Assembly: GCF_000269805.1 (NCBI RefSeq)
Contig: NZ_JH711482.1
Location: 162,304-226,303 of the forward strand
DNA length: 64,000 nt
Origin: Actinomyces massiliensis 4401292
GTDB lineage: Bacteria; Actinomycetota; Actinomycetes; Actinomycetales; Actinomycetaceae
Direction of reading: 5' to 3'
The notes below the pieces were generated by a model. That model did not search any database. It worked only from the letters and a program-made list of their open reading frames with translations, and had not been told where the DNA came from. The stretch's first letter is position 1; each line of letters begins with the position of its first letter. A program made the translations under genes and the position numbers. Below, in pieces: positions 1 to 8,557 of this stretch.

Positions 1-394
1 TCTCGAGGTCGCCGTGGCGCACGTCGCCGTAGATCGTCAAGGGCACCAGGCCGCGCATGCGATGGGCGACGTCATAGCGGTACAGGCGCCCGTCACCGGC
101 GTGGGACACGACGATGATTCCGGAGTCCACGGCGTAGGCCCGGCCGCCGTACTCGTGCACACGGGTGTGCACATCGACGAGCTCGTCGGAGGGGGTCAGG
201 GGGAGGATCTCCCCGACTGAGCCGTCCCCGCCCCGGCGCAGCAGGACGTTGCGGCCGGCCTGCGAGGCGCGCTGCTCCACCCAGTAGGTGTCCGCACCGT
301 CCACGCGCACCTGTGACAGGCGCACCGTCCGAGTGGTGATGGTGCCGGGCGTGATGGGGGACGGCCAGGTCCCGAACGGAGCCGTGGTGCTCAT
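1..394 (-). CDS. S9-family serine peptidase (prolyl oligopeptidase type), N-terminal part
   Basis: Read on the minus strand, an ATG at 394 preceded by a strong AGGAGG ribosome site opens 131 codons that run off the left edge. The protein begins MSTTAPFGTWPSPITPGT and continues with segments such as VRLSQVRVDG, YWVEQRAS and VHEYGGRAYAV. These are typical of the N-terminal beta-propeller of S9 dipeptidyl-aminopeptidase/acylaminoacyl-peptidase proteins, which cleave short peptides in the cytosol. The catalytic alpha/beta-hydrolase domain (Ser, Asp, His) would lie outside the window, so activity cannot be judged. The gene is divergent from dxs and shares the 262-base region between them. Family assignment rests on recognition of the propeller start. 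Confidence 0.75.
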   Translation of the reverse strand, partial: MSTTAPFGTWPSPITPGTITTRTVRLSQVRVDGADTYWVEQRASQAGRNVLLRRGGDGSVGEILPLTPSDELVDVHTRVHEYGGRAYAVDSGIIVVSHAGDGRLYRYDVAHRMRGLVPLTIYGDVRHGDLE

Positions 395-561
395 GGTTCC
401 TCCTGAGTGCGGTACGGCGGGGCGCGGCGCGCAGCGCCACACCGCCCAACCCTACGTGCTTGCGATCGGCCACAGCGAGGCCTCCGCGAAGGCGTCCAGC
501 GCCTATGCTGAAGTGCTGCGTCACATGCTGCCCGCGGCCTCGTGCAGGCTTGGGTCGAGAG

Positions 562-604
562 GGCCGAGCAGGCCAAGTGGGCCGAGTAGGCCGAGTAGGC
601 CGAG
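562..604. repeat. 9-bp tandem repeat upstream of dxs
   Basis: Nearly five copies of a 9-base unit (ggccgagta and variants ggccgagca, ggccaagtg) lie in the spacer between the divergent peptidase gene and dxs. The last copy ends about 50 bases before the dxs start. A weak -10-like TATGCT lies at 504-509; if it is used, the repeat would sit in the dxs 5' leader. Copy number could vary by slippage. Confidence 0.7.
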
Positions 605-656
605 ACAGGGGCGGGCATGAGCGCGCAGCAGGACCAGGATCGGGAGGAAAGCGCTG

Positions 657-2633
657 ATGAGTAGAGAGACAGTGCCCGCGGGCGCCGGTGAGGCCGGCGT
701 GGCGCTGCCCCACACGCCGTTGCTCAACTCGATTGCACGGCCCACTGACTTGGACCGGCTCACCAGTGAGGATCTGGTCACTCTGGCGGGAGAGATCCGC
801 CGTTACCTCGTCGCCACGGTCGCCCGCACCGGGGGCCACCTCGGCCCCAATCTCGGTGTCGTCGAGCTGACCCTGGCGCTGCACCGCACCTTCCGCTCCC
901 CGCGCGACACCATCGTCTTCGACACCGGTCACCAGGCCTATGTCCACAAACTGCTCACCGGAAGGCAGGATTTCACCCACCTGCGCGAGCGCGATGGCCT
1001 GTCCGGGTATCCGGCTCGCAGCGAGTCGGTGCACGACGTCGTGGAGAACTCCCACGCATCCACATCCTTGTCGTGGGCCGATGGCATCGCCCGCGCCAAC
1101 CATCTTCAGGGGCACGAGGACTGCCATGTGGTGGCTGTGATCGGGGACGGTGCCCTGACCGGCGGGATGGCCTGGGAGGCCCTGGACAACATCGCCGATT
1201 CCTCCGACAAGCACCTGGTCGTTGTCGTCAACGACAACGGGCGCTCCTACGCCCCCACCATCGGAGGACTGGCCCACCACCTCGATGCACTGCGCACCAA
1301 CCCCGGCTACGAGCGGATGCTGGCCGGGGTCAAGCGCACGCTGCTCACCCAGGGGGCGCCCGGGCGCGCCGCCTTCGATGCGCTGCACGGACTCAAGCGG
1401 GGGCTCAAGGACGTCCTGGTCCCCTCGGCCTTCTTCGAGGACCTCGGCATCAAGTACACCGGACCGGTTGACGGGCACGACGAGACGGCCCTGGAGTTCG
1501 CCCTCACGCGGGCGCGGGAGTATGCGGATCCGGTCATCGTCCATGTCATCACGGAGAAGGGGAGGGGCTACACCCCCGCTGAGGAGGACGTCGTCGATCG
1601 TTTCCACGCCGTCGGGCGCATCCACCCCGAGACGGGACTGCCGATCGTGCCCTCGCGCTTCGGGTGGACCTCTGTCTTCGCCGAGGAGATCCTGGAACTG
1701 GCTCGAGCGGATGAGCGCATCGTCGCAGTGACCGCCGCCATGCAGCAGCCGGTCGGCCTGCAGCCGATGGCGGATGCTCTGCCCGACAGGGTCATCGACG
1801 TCGGTATCGCCGAGCAGCACGCGCTGACCGCCAGTGCCGGCATGGCCTTCGCCGGCCTCCATCCCGTGGTGGCCCTGTACGCAACCTTCCTCAATCGGGC
1901 CTTCGACCAGGTTCTCATGGACGTCGGCCTGCACCACGCGGGAGTCACGATCGTGCTCGACCGAGCCGGGCTGACCGGGACCGATGGCGCCAGCCATAAC
2001 GGCATGTGGGACATGGCGCTGCTGTCCCACGTGCCCGGGCTGCGTCTGGCCGCGCCGCGCGACGAGACGACCCTGCGCGAGGATCTGCGCACTGCTGCGG
2101 CCACCTCCGATGGGCCCACCGTGCTGCGCTATCCCAAAGGCGCACTGCCCGAGCGCGCCCCCGCTCTGCGGGTGATGGGGCCGCCGAATGACCCCTTCGA
2201 GGCGGTCGATGTGCTGATGGAGGCCGATGACGACGGGCCGGGGGAGCGGCGCCTGCTTCTGGTGGCCGTCGGCGCCATGACGCCTGCCGTTCTGGCGGCC
2301 GGACGCGATCTGGCCGACGAGGGGCGAGCGGTCGCGGTGGTGGCTCCGCGCTGGGTCGTGCCGATTCCGAGGGCCTTGGTGGAGACGGCGCGGTCCTTCG
2401 ACGGAGTCGTCGTCGTGGAGGACGGACTGGTCGACGGCGGCATCGGCTCGCAGCTGCGAGATGCGCTCGAGGACAATGCGGCTGAGACCGGTCGGCGCTG
2501 CCCGGTCGTGGCGCGCGTGGGTGTGCCGCGCCGGTTCCTGGGCACCGCGAGCCGCAAGCAGCTTCTGGCCGATTTCGGCATGGATACCGAGGGAATCGCC
2601 GCCACTGCTCGGCGCCTTCTGAGCGCTGTCTGA
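657..2633 (+). CDS. dxs: 1-deoxy-D-xylulose-5-phosphate synthase
   Basis: Makes 1-deoxy-D-xylulose 5-phosphate from pyruvate and glyceraldehyde 3-phosphate, the entry step of the MEP isoprenoid pathway, using thiamine diphosphate. The 658-residue protein has the full family architecture. The N-terminal part carries GGHLGPNLGVVEL and DTGHQAYVHKLLTGR. The thiamine diphosphate and metal site is GDGALTGGMAWEAL followed by NDN. The pyrimidine-binding transketolase domain has DVGIAEQHALTASAGMA and DRAGLTGTDG, and a C-terminal transketolase domain follows. Length is normal for DXS (about 620-660). The ATG at 657 follows GGGAGGAAA. Mycobacterium also carries dxs near the DUF3000 and RNase D-like genes found at 6459-8364 here. 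Confidence 0.97.
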   Translation: MSRETVPAGAGEAGVALPHTPLLNSIARPTDLDRLTSEDLVTLAGEIRRYLVATVARTGGHLGPNLGVVELTLALHRTFRSPRDTIVFDTGHQAYVHKLLTGRQDFTHLRERDGLSGYPARSESVHDVVENSHASTSLSWADGIARANHLQGHEDCHVVAVIGDGALTGGMAWEALDNIADSSDKHLVVVVNDNGRSYAPTIGGLAHHLDALRTNPGYERMLAGVKRTLLTQGAPGRAAFDALHGLKRGLKDVLVPSAFFEDLGIKYTGPVDGHDETALEFALTRAREYADPVIVHVITEKGRGYTPAEEDVVDRFHAVGRIHPETGLPIVPSRFGWTSVFAEEILELARADERIVAVTAAMQQPVGLQPMADALPDRVIDVGIAEQHALTASAGMAFAGLHPVVALYATFLNRAFDQVLMDVGLHHAGVTIVLDRAGLTGTDGASHNGMWDMALLSHVPGLRLAAPRDETTLREDLRTAAATSDGPTVLRYPKGALPERAPALRVMGPPNDPFEAVDVLMEADDDGPGERRLLLVAVGAMTPAVLAAGRDLADEGRAVAVVAPRWVVPIPRALVETARSFDGVVVVEDGLVDGGIGSQLRDALEDNAAETGRRCPVVARVGVPRRFLGTASRKQLLADFGMDTEGIAATARRLLSAV

Positions 2634-2963
2634 GAGGGGTGCACCGTGGGACGCCTGTCCTATTGATGCGATAACCAGCAGTTCTGTGTGAGTGGGGAAA
2701 TCTTGTGTGCGGGCCGGTAAGTCCCGTGTTCGATATGCGGGATCGCCCGACATTCAAGTAGGACCAAGGTCCTCATTGTTTGATGTGCGGCCTATGCGTG
2801 TGAGTGATCCCACCGGTCTTGTGAACGAGGGGCTCCCACTGCTGTCGAGGACCGCCTACTCTGGTCGGGACGGCGCAATGATGTACCGCCACGCCTCACA
2901 AGGGCGCTGAACAACCGGGTGGCTCCGGCCACCCACCTATAGGCCACCTACAGGAGGGCACGG
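2634..2963. other. Intergenic region upstream of the pyruvate formate-lyase locus
   Basis: About 330 bases without a convincing gene. It holds a short near-perfect palindrome, AGGACC-AA-GGTCCT, at 2760-2773 and a TTGTGAACG sequence at 2819-2827. The latter matches one half of the Rex redox-repressor site, but the other half is not present. A -10-like TACTCT follows near 2860. The ribosome site for pflB (AGGAGGG) sits at the right end. Regulation by redox state is plausible for pflB but is not shown by this sequence. Confidence 0.4.
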
Positions 2964-5090
2964 ATGACCACTGAGGTCACAGCATCCGCCACAGCGACAG
3001 CGGAGGACAGCACCAGCCGCGATGCGTGGGAGGGCTTCGTCACCGGGCCGTGGACCGAGGACATCGACGTCCGCGACTTCATCCAGCGCAACTACACCCC
3101 TTACGACGGAGACGCGTCGTTCCTCGCGGACGCGACGGACAAGACCCTGCGCCTGTGGGACGTCCTGGAGAAGGACTACCTCTCCGAGGAGCGCAAGGTC
3201 CGCATTCTCGACGTCGATACCCACACCCCTGCCGACATCGACGCCTTCCCCGCCGGATACATCAGCGAGGATGACGACGTCATCGTCGGCCTGCAGACCG
3301 ACTCCCCGCTGCGTCGAGCCATGATGCCCAACGGTGGCTGGCGCATGGTGGAGACCGCGATCAAGGAAGCGGGCAAGGAGGTCGAACCCGAGGTCAAGAA
3401 GATCTTCACCCGCTACCGCAAGACTCACAACGATGCCGTCTTCGACATCTACACGCCGCGCATCCGCGCGGCGCGCTCCAGCCACATCATCACCGGTCTG
3501 CCCGACGCCTATGGCCGCGGCCGCATTATCGGCGATTACCGCCGCGTGGCCCTCTACGGCGTCGACCTCCTCATCGAGGAGAAGCAGCGGGCCAAGGACT
3601 CGGTGGCGGACAAGCCCTTCTCCGAGCACTGGGCGCGCTTCCGCGAGGAGCACTCCGAGCAGATCAAGGCCCTCAAGAAGCTCAAGGCCATGGCCGCCTC
3701 CTACGGCTACGACATCTCCGGCCCCGCCAGGAACGCCCACGAAGCCGTGCAGTGGACCTACTTCGCCTACCTGGCCTCGGTGAAGTCCCAGGACGGTGCC
3801 GCCATGAGCATCGGGCGCCTGTCCGGCTTCCTCGACATCTACTTCGAGCGCGATCTGCGAGACGGCGTCATCGACGAGACCCGTGCTCAGGAGCTCATCG
3901 ACAACATCGTCATGAAGCTGCGCATCACGCGCTTCCTTCGCACGATCGACTACGACCAGATCTTCTCCGGAGACCCCTACTGGGCCACCTGGTCGGACGC
4001 CGGATTCGGCGAGGACGGCCGCGCTCTGGTCACCAAGACCTCCTTCCGCCTCCTGCAGACCCTGCGCAACCTCGGCCCCGCTCCGGAGCCGAACATCACG
4101 ATCTTCTGGGACGAGAACCTGCCGCAGGGATACAAGGACTTCTGCGCCCTGATCTCGATCACGACCTCCTCCATCCAGTACGAGGCCGACGAGCAGATCC
4201 GTGAGCACTGGGGCGATGACGCGGCCATCGCCTGCTGCGTATCCCCGATGCGGGTGGGCAAGCAGATGCAGTTCTTCGGCGCCCGCGTCAACTCCGCCAA
4301 GGCCCTGCTCTACGCCATCAACGGCGGCCGCGACGAGATGAGCGGCAAGCAGGTCGTCACCGGCCTGCCCGGCATCGAGGGCGACGGGCCCCTGGACTTC
4401 GACGAGGTCTGGGACAAGTACGAGAAGATGCTCGACTGGGTGGTGGCCACCTACGTCGAGGCCCTCAACATCATCCACTACTGCCACGACCGCTATGCGT
4501 ATGAGGCGATCGAGATGGCGCTGCACGACTCGGAGATCGTGCGCACCATGGGCTGCGGCATCGCCGGGCTGTCCATCGTGGCCGACTCCCTGAGCGCCAT
4601 CAAGTACGCCAAGGTGACTCCCGTGCGCGACGAGACCGGCCTGGTGGTCGATTACATCACCGAGGGCGACTTCCCGATCTACGGCAACGACGACGACCGC
4701 GCCGACGACATCGCCGCCACCGTGGTTCACACGGTCATGTCGAAGATCAAGGAGCAGCCCTTCTACCGCGACGCGATCCCGACTCAGTCCGTTCTCACGA
4801 TCACCTCCAACGTCGTCTACGGCAAGGCCACCGGCTCCTTCCCCTCCGGCCACCAGAAGGGCACGCCCTTCTCCCCGGGCGCCAACCCGGAGAACGGCAT
4901 GGACACTCACGGCATGGTCGCCTCCATGCTCTCCGTCGGCAAGCTCGACTACAACGACGCCCTCGACGGCATCTCGCTGACCAACACGATCACCCCGCAG
5001 GGCCTGGGGCGCACGCTCGATGAGCGCGTGGCCAACCTCGTGGGCGTTCTCGACGCCGGCTTCGTGCCGGATGACTGCGCCGAGATCTGA
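2964..5090 (+). CDS. pflB: Formate C-acetyltransferase catalytic subunit lacking the glycyl-radical domain
   Basis: Converts pyruvate and CoA to acetyl-CoA and formate in anaerobic fermentation. The 708-residue protein carries the adjacent catalytic cysteines Cys424-Cys425 in [12 protein letters not shown]-like context ([12 protein letters not shown]), matching Cys418-Cys419 of the E. coli enzyme. It stops at [18 protein letters not shown], where intact enzymes continue for about 60 more residues through the RVSGYA glycyl-radical loop. That loop is encoded by the next gene at 5152. The two products sum to 789 residues, close to an intact long-type PFL such as the bifidobacterial one. The ATG follows CAGGAGGGCACGG. 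The order catalytic subunit, radical subunit, activase suggests one operon. Confidence 0.95.
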   Translation: MTTEVTASATATAEDSTSRDAWEGFVTGPWTEDIDVRDFIQRNYTPYDGDASFLADATDKTLRLWDVLEKDYLSEERKVRILDVDTHTPADIDAFPAGYISEDDDVIVGLQTDSPLRRAMMPNGGWRMVETAIKEAGKEVEPEVKKIFTRYRKTHNDAVFDIYTPRIRAARSSHIITGLPDAYGRGRIIGDYRRVALYGVDLLIEEKQRAKDSVADKPFSEHWARFREEHSEQIKALKKLKAMAASYGYDISGPARNAHEAVQWTYFAYLASVKSQDGAAMSIGRLSGFLDIYFERDLRDGVIDETRAQELIDNIVMKLRITRFLRTIDYDQIFSGDPYWATWSDAGFGEDGRALVTKTSFRLLQTLRNLGPAPEPNITIFWDENLPQGYKDFCALISITTSSIQYEADEQIREHWGDDAAIACCVSPMRVGKQMQFFGARVNSAKALLYAINGGRDEMSGKQVVTGLPGIEGDGPLDFDEVWDKYEKMLDWVVATYVEALNIIHYCHDRYAYEAIEMALHDSEIVRTMGCGIAGLSIVADSLSAIKYAKVTPVRDETGLVVDYITEGDFPIYGNDDDRADDIAATVVHTVMSKIKEQPFYRDAIPTQSVLTITSNVVYGKATGSFPSGHQKGTPFSPGANPENGMDTHGMVASMLSVGKLDYNDALDGISLTNTITPQGLGRTLDERVANLVGVLDAGFVPDDCAEI

Positions 5091-5119
5091 TCGACGGTCT
5101 CCCAACGACTCTCTGTCGA
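5091..5119 (+). other. Small imperfect hairpin between the two PFL genes
   Basis: TCGACGG at 5091-5097 pairs with CTGTCGA at 5113-5119 with one mismatch, directly after the pflB stop. No T-run follows, so it is unlikely to be a strong terminator. It could affect mRNA stability or the ratio of catalytic to radical subunit; that is inference only. Confidence 0.3.
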
Positions 5120-5151
5120 ACACATCTCTCATCACTAGAAAGGGGCCGATC

Positions 5152-5397
5152 ATGGCCACATACGAAGAGCGCCTCGCCTCGATGAAGGCGCAGCGTCAGG
5201 ACAACGGGGGCGTCAAGGGCCTGTACCACGCCAACATCAACGTCCTGGACCGCAACACTCTTGAGGACGCGATGGAGCACCCGGAGAACTACCCGAACCT
5301 GACGGTTCGCGTCTCCGGCTACGCCGTCAACTTCGTCAAGCTCACGCGCGAGCAGCAGCTGGACGTCCTCAACCGCACCTTCCACGCCGGCGCCTGA
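5152..5397 (+). CDS. grcA: Autonomous glycyl-radical subunit of pyruvate formate-lyase (GrcA/YfiD-like)
   Basis: An 81-residue protein carrying only the C-terminal radical domain of [23 protein letters not shown], then [13 protein letters not shown] and [13 protein letters not shown]. Gly56 in RVSGYA corresponds to Gly734, the radical-storage residue of E. coli PFL. In E. coli, YfiD is a spare part that repairs oxygen-cleaved PFL. Here the neighbouring catalytic subunit has no radical domain of its own, so this protein should be an obligatory subunit and not a back-up. The first 20 residues ([20 protein letters not shown]) are an added helical-looking lead. The ATG at 5152 follows AGAAAGGGG. 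It lies 61 bases after pflB and 21 bases before the activase gene. Confidence 0.93.
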   Translation: MATYEERLASMKAQRQDNGGVKGLYHANINVLDRNTLEDAMEHPENYPNLTVRVSGYAVNFVKLTREQQLDVLNRTFHAGA

Positions 5398-5418
5398 GCC
5401 GATCGGTGCTGGACTCAG

Positions 5419-6297
5419 ATGACTGAGACCATCACCCCCGTGGCGCTGGGCGGCCGGGACCAGGACTTCCTGGCCCCGGCCGCCCGCCTGCGCGGGGCCG
5501 GAATCGGTGGACTCGAGGAGCTGAACGACTTACAGCGCTCGGAGCGGCTCGCCCGGATGCGCGACGGGTCGCTCGGTTCCATCCACTCCTGGGAGCTGGT
5601 CACCGCGGTGGACGGACCGGGTACGAGGATGACGGTCTTCCTCAACGGCTGCCCACTGCGATGCCTCTACTGCCACAATCCCGACACCTTCCTCATGAGG
5701 GACGGGGAGCCGGTGGAGGCCTCCGAGCTCCTGCGCCGTATGAGGCGGTACCGGGGGGTGTTCCGCGCCTCCAAGGGCGGCATCACGCTCTCAGGCGGGG
5801 AAGTGCTCATGCAGCCCGCCTTCGCGGGCAGGCTCCTGGCCGGGGCGAAGAAGATGGGGATCCACACCTGCATCGACACCTCCGGCTACCTGGGCGCCAA
5901 CTGCACCGATGACATGCTCGACAACATCGACTTGGTTCTTCTTGACGTCAAGAGCGGGAACGAAGAGACCTATAAGAAGGTGACGGGGCGCGAGCTCGCC
6001 CCCACGATCGCCTTCGGGGATCGACTGGCGGCCAGAGGCATCGAGATCTGGGTGCGTTTCGTTCTGGTCCCGGGACTGACCGACGACCCCGTTAACGTGG
6101 AGAACGTTGCCGGTATTATCGAGCAGTGGGGCAGCAGCGTCACCCGTGTGGAAGTCCTGCCCTTCCACCAGATGGGTGCCGACAAATGGACATCCCTGGG
6201 CCTGAACTACCGCTTGCGCGAGACCTCCCCTCCCGATCCCGAGCTCGTGGAATCGACTCGGGCCATTTTCCGGTCCCACGGCTTCACGGTTCATTAA
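5419..6297 (+). CDS. pflA: Pyruvate formate-lyase activating enzyme (radical SAM)
   Basis: Uses S-adenosylmethionine and a [4Fe-4S] cluster to generate the glycyl radical on PFL. The cluster motif C-x3-C-x2-C is Cys78, Cys82 and Cys85 in NGCPLRCLYCHNP. The SAM-contacting SGGE motif follows in GGITLSGGEVL. The 292-residue protein has a 45-50 residue N-terminal extension before GSIHSWELVTAVDGPG, where the 246-residue E. coli enzyme begins. Its substrate here should be the small subunit encoded at 5152. The gene follows that subunit by 21 bases and completes the PFL operon. Confidence 0.95.
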   Translation: MTETITPVALGGRDQDFLAPAARLRGAGIGGLEELNDLQRSERLARMRDGSLGSIHSWELVTAVDGPGTRMTVFLNGCPLRCLYCHNPDTFLMRDGEPVEASELLRRMRRYRGVFRASKGGITLSGGEVLMQPAFAGRLLAGAKKMGIHTCIDTSGYLGANCTDDMLDNIDLVLLDVKSGNEETYKKVTGRELAPTIAFGDRLAARGIEIWVRFVLVPGLTDDPVNVENVAGIIEQWGSSVTRVEVLPFHQMGADKWTSLGLNYRLRETSPPDPELVESTRAIFRSHGFTVH

Positions 6298-6458
6298 CAG
6301 GAGTAACCAGACGCGCAGAGGCGCGGGCTGCGGCATCCCTGCCATCCCTGTGCACTACTCCCGATGCACCAGTGGCGTATCAGTCCCGTATCAGGCCCAT
6401 GGTGCGATCCGGTCGCACGCGGTGGGCGGCAGGCCGGGCGTTCCGGCTCGATGAGCAG
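6298..6458. other. Convergent intergenic spacer between pflA and rnd
   Basis: These 161 bases separate the converging 3' ends of pflA and the RNase D gene. An 8-base direct repeat (cgtatcag) occurs twice, and a weak gcacca/tggtgc inverted pair is present. No clear terminator stem with a T-run is seen. Confidence 0.4.
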
Positions 6459-7757
6459 TCAGGCCACGGCTTCTGCAAGAGCCCTGCTGAGAGCCGGCCC
6501 CACCTGATCGATCTGCCAGGGACGCGCCTCCAGGGCCGCGAGCCGTTCAGCCACAGTCTCGGTGGTGATCGCGATCTGATCATCGGACGCATGGGCTCGG
6601 CCGAGGTCCCAGGCCAGGCGGCGCTGCGAATCGGGGGCCAGAAGCAGTTCCTGCGGCAGGCGCAGCTCGTCGGCGCGTGAGCGGACTGTCGAGCGCACGA
6701 CGTCGAGCATGCGCGCAGCCTCTCCATGGTGCCGCCCCCACGAGCGCGGCTGTGGAAGCTCGCCGTCCGGCAGGGGGGCGTGAACGGGCGGCAACTCGCT
6801 GTCCGGCAGGTTCATGGCGCGGTCGATAGCCTTCCACCACTGTTCCTGGTGCTGGCGGGCCTGGCGGGAGGAGAACTCCTTGAGGGCGGCGAGCTTGCGG
6901 CGCGACGTCGGGCGGGCTACCGCCGCCGCGATCAAAGCGTGGTGTGACAAGACCTTGGACGGCGTGCGATCCAGTTCGGCTGCCAGTTGCTCGCGCGCGG
7001 TCCACAGTTCGCGGAGCACGGCCAACGATCGTCTACTCCGCACGGCTCGTCCGGCGCGCGGCGTCTTCCGCCACGGATCGACTCTGGCCGGTCGCGGCGG
7101 ACGAGTTCGCTCGAACTCGAATTCCTGCGCGGCCCATTCCGCTTTTCCGACTGCCGCGAGTTCCGCGCCGAGGGCTTGACGCAACTCGGCGAGCAGCTCA
7201 ACATCGAGCGCCGCGTAAACCAACCAGGATTCCGGTAGCGGGCGGACGGACCAGTCGGCGGCGGCGTGATCTTTGGCGAGCCGCAGGCCCAGTGTCTCTT
7301 CTATGACCGCGCCGAGGCCGACGTGCGCTCGCCCGAGCAGCCGTGCGGCCAGCTCCGTGTCGAACAACGAGCGCGATGTCAGGCCGAGGCTGGTGAGGCA
7401 CGGCAGGTCCTGATCTGCCGCGTGCAGAATCCACTCCGGTCCGTCGAGCACTCGGGCCAGTGAATCCAGAGGCCCCGTTGCGAGCGGGTCGATCAGCACA
7501 GTGCCACTGCCCGCACGCCGCAGTTGGATGAGATAAGCGTCCTGGCCGTAGCGGAATCCCGAAGCGCGCTCGGCATCGACGGCAATGGGGCCCGTGCCCG
7601 CGGCCAGAGCCTCCACGGCCCGCCGAAGCGCCTCGGGCGAATCGGTTACCGGAGGCAGACCATCGCGCGGGGACGTGTACGCCACGACATCTTGGGGGGA
7701 GATCGGAGAGTCGGTGGTCCCTGGCACAGGGGCCGGATCGGGGGCCAAAGGGCTCAC
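6459..7757 (-). CDS. rnd: Ribonuclease D (3'-5' exonuclease with HRDC domains)
   Basis: Likely a 3'-5' exoribonuclease acting on tRNA or other structured RNA 3' ends. The DEDD exonuclease fold is visible in order: an Exo I-like segment with AVDAERASGF (Asp and Glu), an Exo II-like HAADQDLPCL and an Exo III-like LVYAALDVELLAEL. One or two HRDC-type helical domains follow (from about ELWTAREQLAAELDRTPSKV). The frame is open upstream to an ATG at 7811, but that would overlap the DUF3000 gene by 50 bases. A GTG at 7757, five bases after the DUF3000 stop, fits an operon better and gives 432 residues. Mycobacterium has the same DUF3000-HRDC protein pair near dxs. Confidence 0.88.
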   Translation of the reverse strand: MSPLAPDPAPVPGTTDSPISPQDVVAYTSPRDGLPPVTDSPEALRRAVEALAAGTGPIAVDAERASGFRYGQDAYLIQLRRAGSGTVLIDPLATGPLDSLARVLDGPEWILHAADQDLPCLTSLGLTSRSLFDTELAARLLGRAHVGLGAVIEETLGLRLAKDHAAADWSVRPLPESWLVYAALDVELLAELRQALGAELAAVGKAEWAAQEFEFERTRPPRPARVDPWRKTPRAGRAVRSRRSLAVLRELWTAREQLAAELDRTPSKVLSHHALIAAAVARPTSRRKLAALKEFSSRQARQHQEQWWKAIDRAMNLPDSELPPVHAPLPDGELPQPRSWGRHHGEAARMLDVVRSTVRSRADELRLPQELLLAPDSQRRLAWDLGRAHASDDQIAITTETVAERLAALEARPWQIDQVGPALSRALAEAVA

Positions 7758-7761
7758 TGGG

Positions 7762-8364
7762 TCACCGCACCACGCTCGTGAGCTCGATGGGCGTAGCGAT
7801 CTCGGGCTCATGTCCGGCAGCGACGTGGATCAGCTCGTACCACGCCTCCAAGTGCGGTGTGAGGTCCGGGGTGGTGGGGCTCCAGGAGGCGCGGATCTCG
7901 GCGTGCGCGCACGCGTCGTTGAGCTCGAGTCCGCCGAAGGTCTCGGAGAGCACCCGGGTGACTGTCCCGACCAGCGCCCGGTATCCCGCGCCCGCCCCAT
8001 CCAGGGCATCGGTCAGCCAGGACCATGCCGCGGATCCGAGGAGAGGGTCGGTGCCGACCTCCTCATCAAGGCGAGAGCGCGCCATGACGACCAATCGGAA
8101 ATCGCCATCCCAGGCCTCCTGGCCGGCGGGATCGTGCAGCACCACGAATCTGCCGGAGGCTATCGGGGCGTCGGAGTGGGTTTCGACTGTCTCGGCCGAG
8201 AGCGCTGCTGCATAGGGCGCGAGCCTGCGTGGCGCAGGAACCTCGTCCAGCACGAGGCCTCTGGGTCTGGAGGCGTGGCGCATGGACAGCAGTGCCTCGG
8301 CGAAGCGGTCGGGAACGGCGGGCTTGGGGTCATGCGGGGAACCCGTGGGGGAAGAGTCGGTCAC
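7762..8364 (-). CDS. DUF3000 family protein
   Basis: A 200-residue conserved actinobacterial protein of unknown function. It lacks a signal peptide or membrane segment and looks cytosolic. Recognisable family segments include FAEALLSMRHA, DEVPAPRRLAPYAAAL, WDGDFRLVVMARSRLDEEVG and a C-terminal ELNDACAHAEIRASWSP region. The start is a GTG at 8364, with a TAGCCT -10-like element only a few bases upstream on the minus strand, so transcription may be close to leaderless. It is co-transcribed with rnd, as in Mycobacterium where the homologue precedes an RNase D-like gene. A function linked to RNA processing is only suggested by context. Confidence 0.85.
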   Translation of the reverse strand: MTDSSPTGSPHDPKPAVPDRFAEALLSMRHASRPRGLVLDEVPAPRRLAPYAAALSAETVETHSDAPIASGRFVVLHDPAGQEAWDGDFRLVVMARSRLDEEVGTDPLLGSAAWSWLTDALDGAGAGYRALVGTVTRVLSETFGGLELNDACAHAEIRASWSPTTPDLTPHLEAWYELIHVAAGHEPEIATPIELTSVVR

Positions 8365-8557
8365 CTCGCCAGGCTACCGGTGCAGACCGGTGATACCCGC
8401 TGCCACGCCGAAAGTAAGATTATCCATGACGGCAGATCCGATCTGGACAGGATCGATCACTTCGTTACCGAGGGTTTACCGCTGCAGGGCTCCATGGACG
8501 CGCAGGGCGCGCAAGACCGCGCTAAGACAAGGAGAACGACGGCGGAACGGCGCCCTG

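Noticed and set aside
93-2753. Very long minus-strand open frame opposite dxs
   Set aside because: It is opposite a certain gene, has no domain pattern and is full of His/Gly/Arg, as expected from the antisense of GC-rich coding DNA.
2937-5159. Long minus-strand open frame opposite pflB
   Set aside because: Antisense artefact of high third-position GC; composition rich in Val/Asp/Gly/His without motifs.
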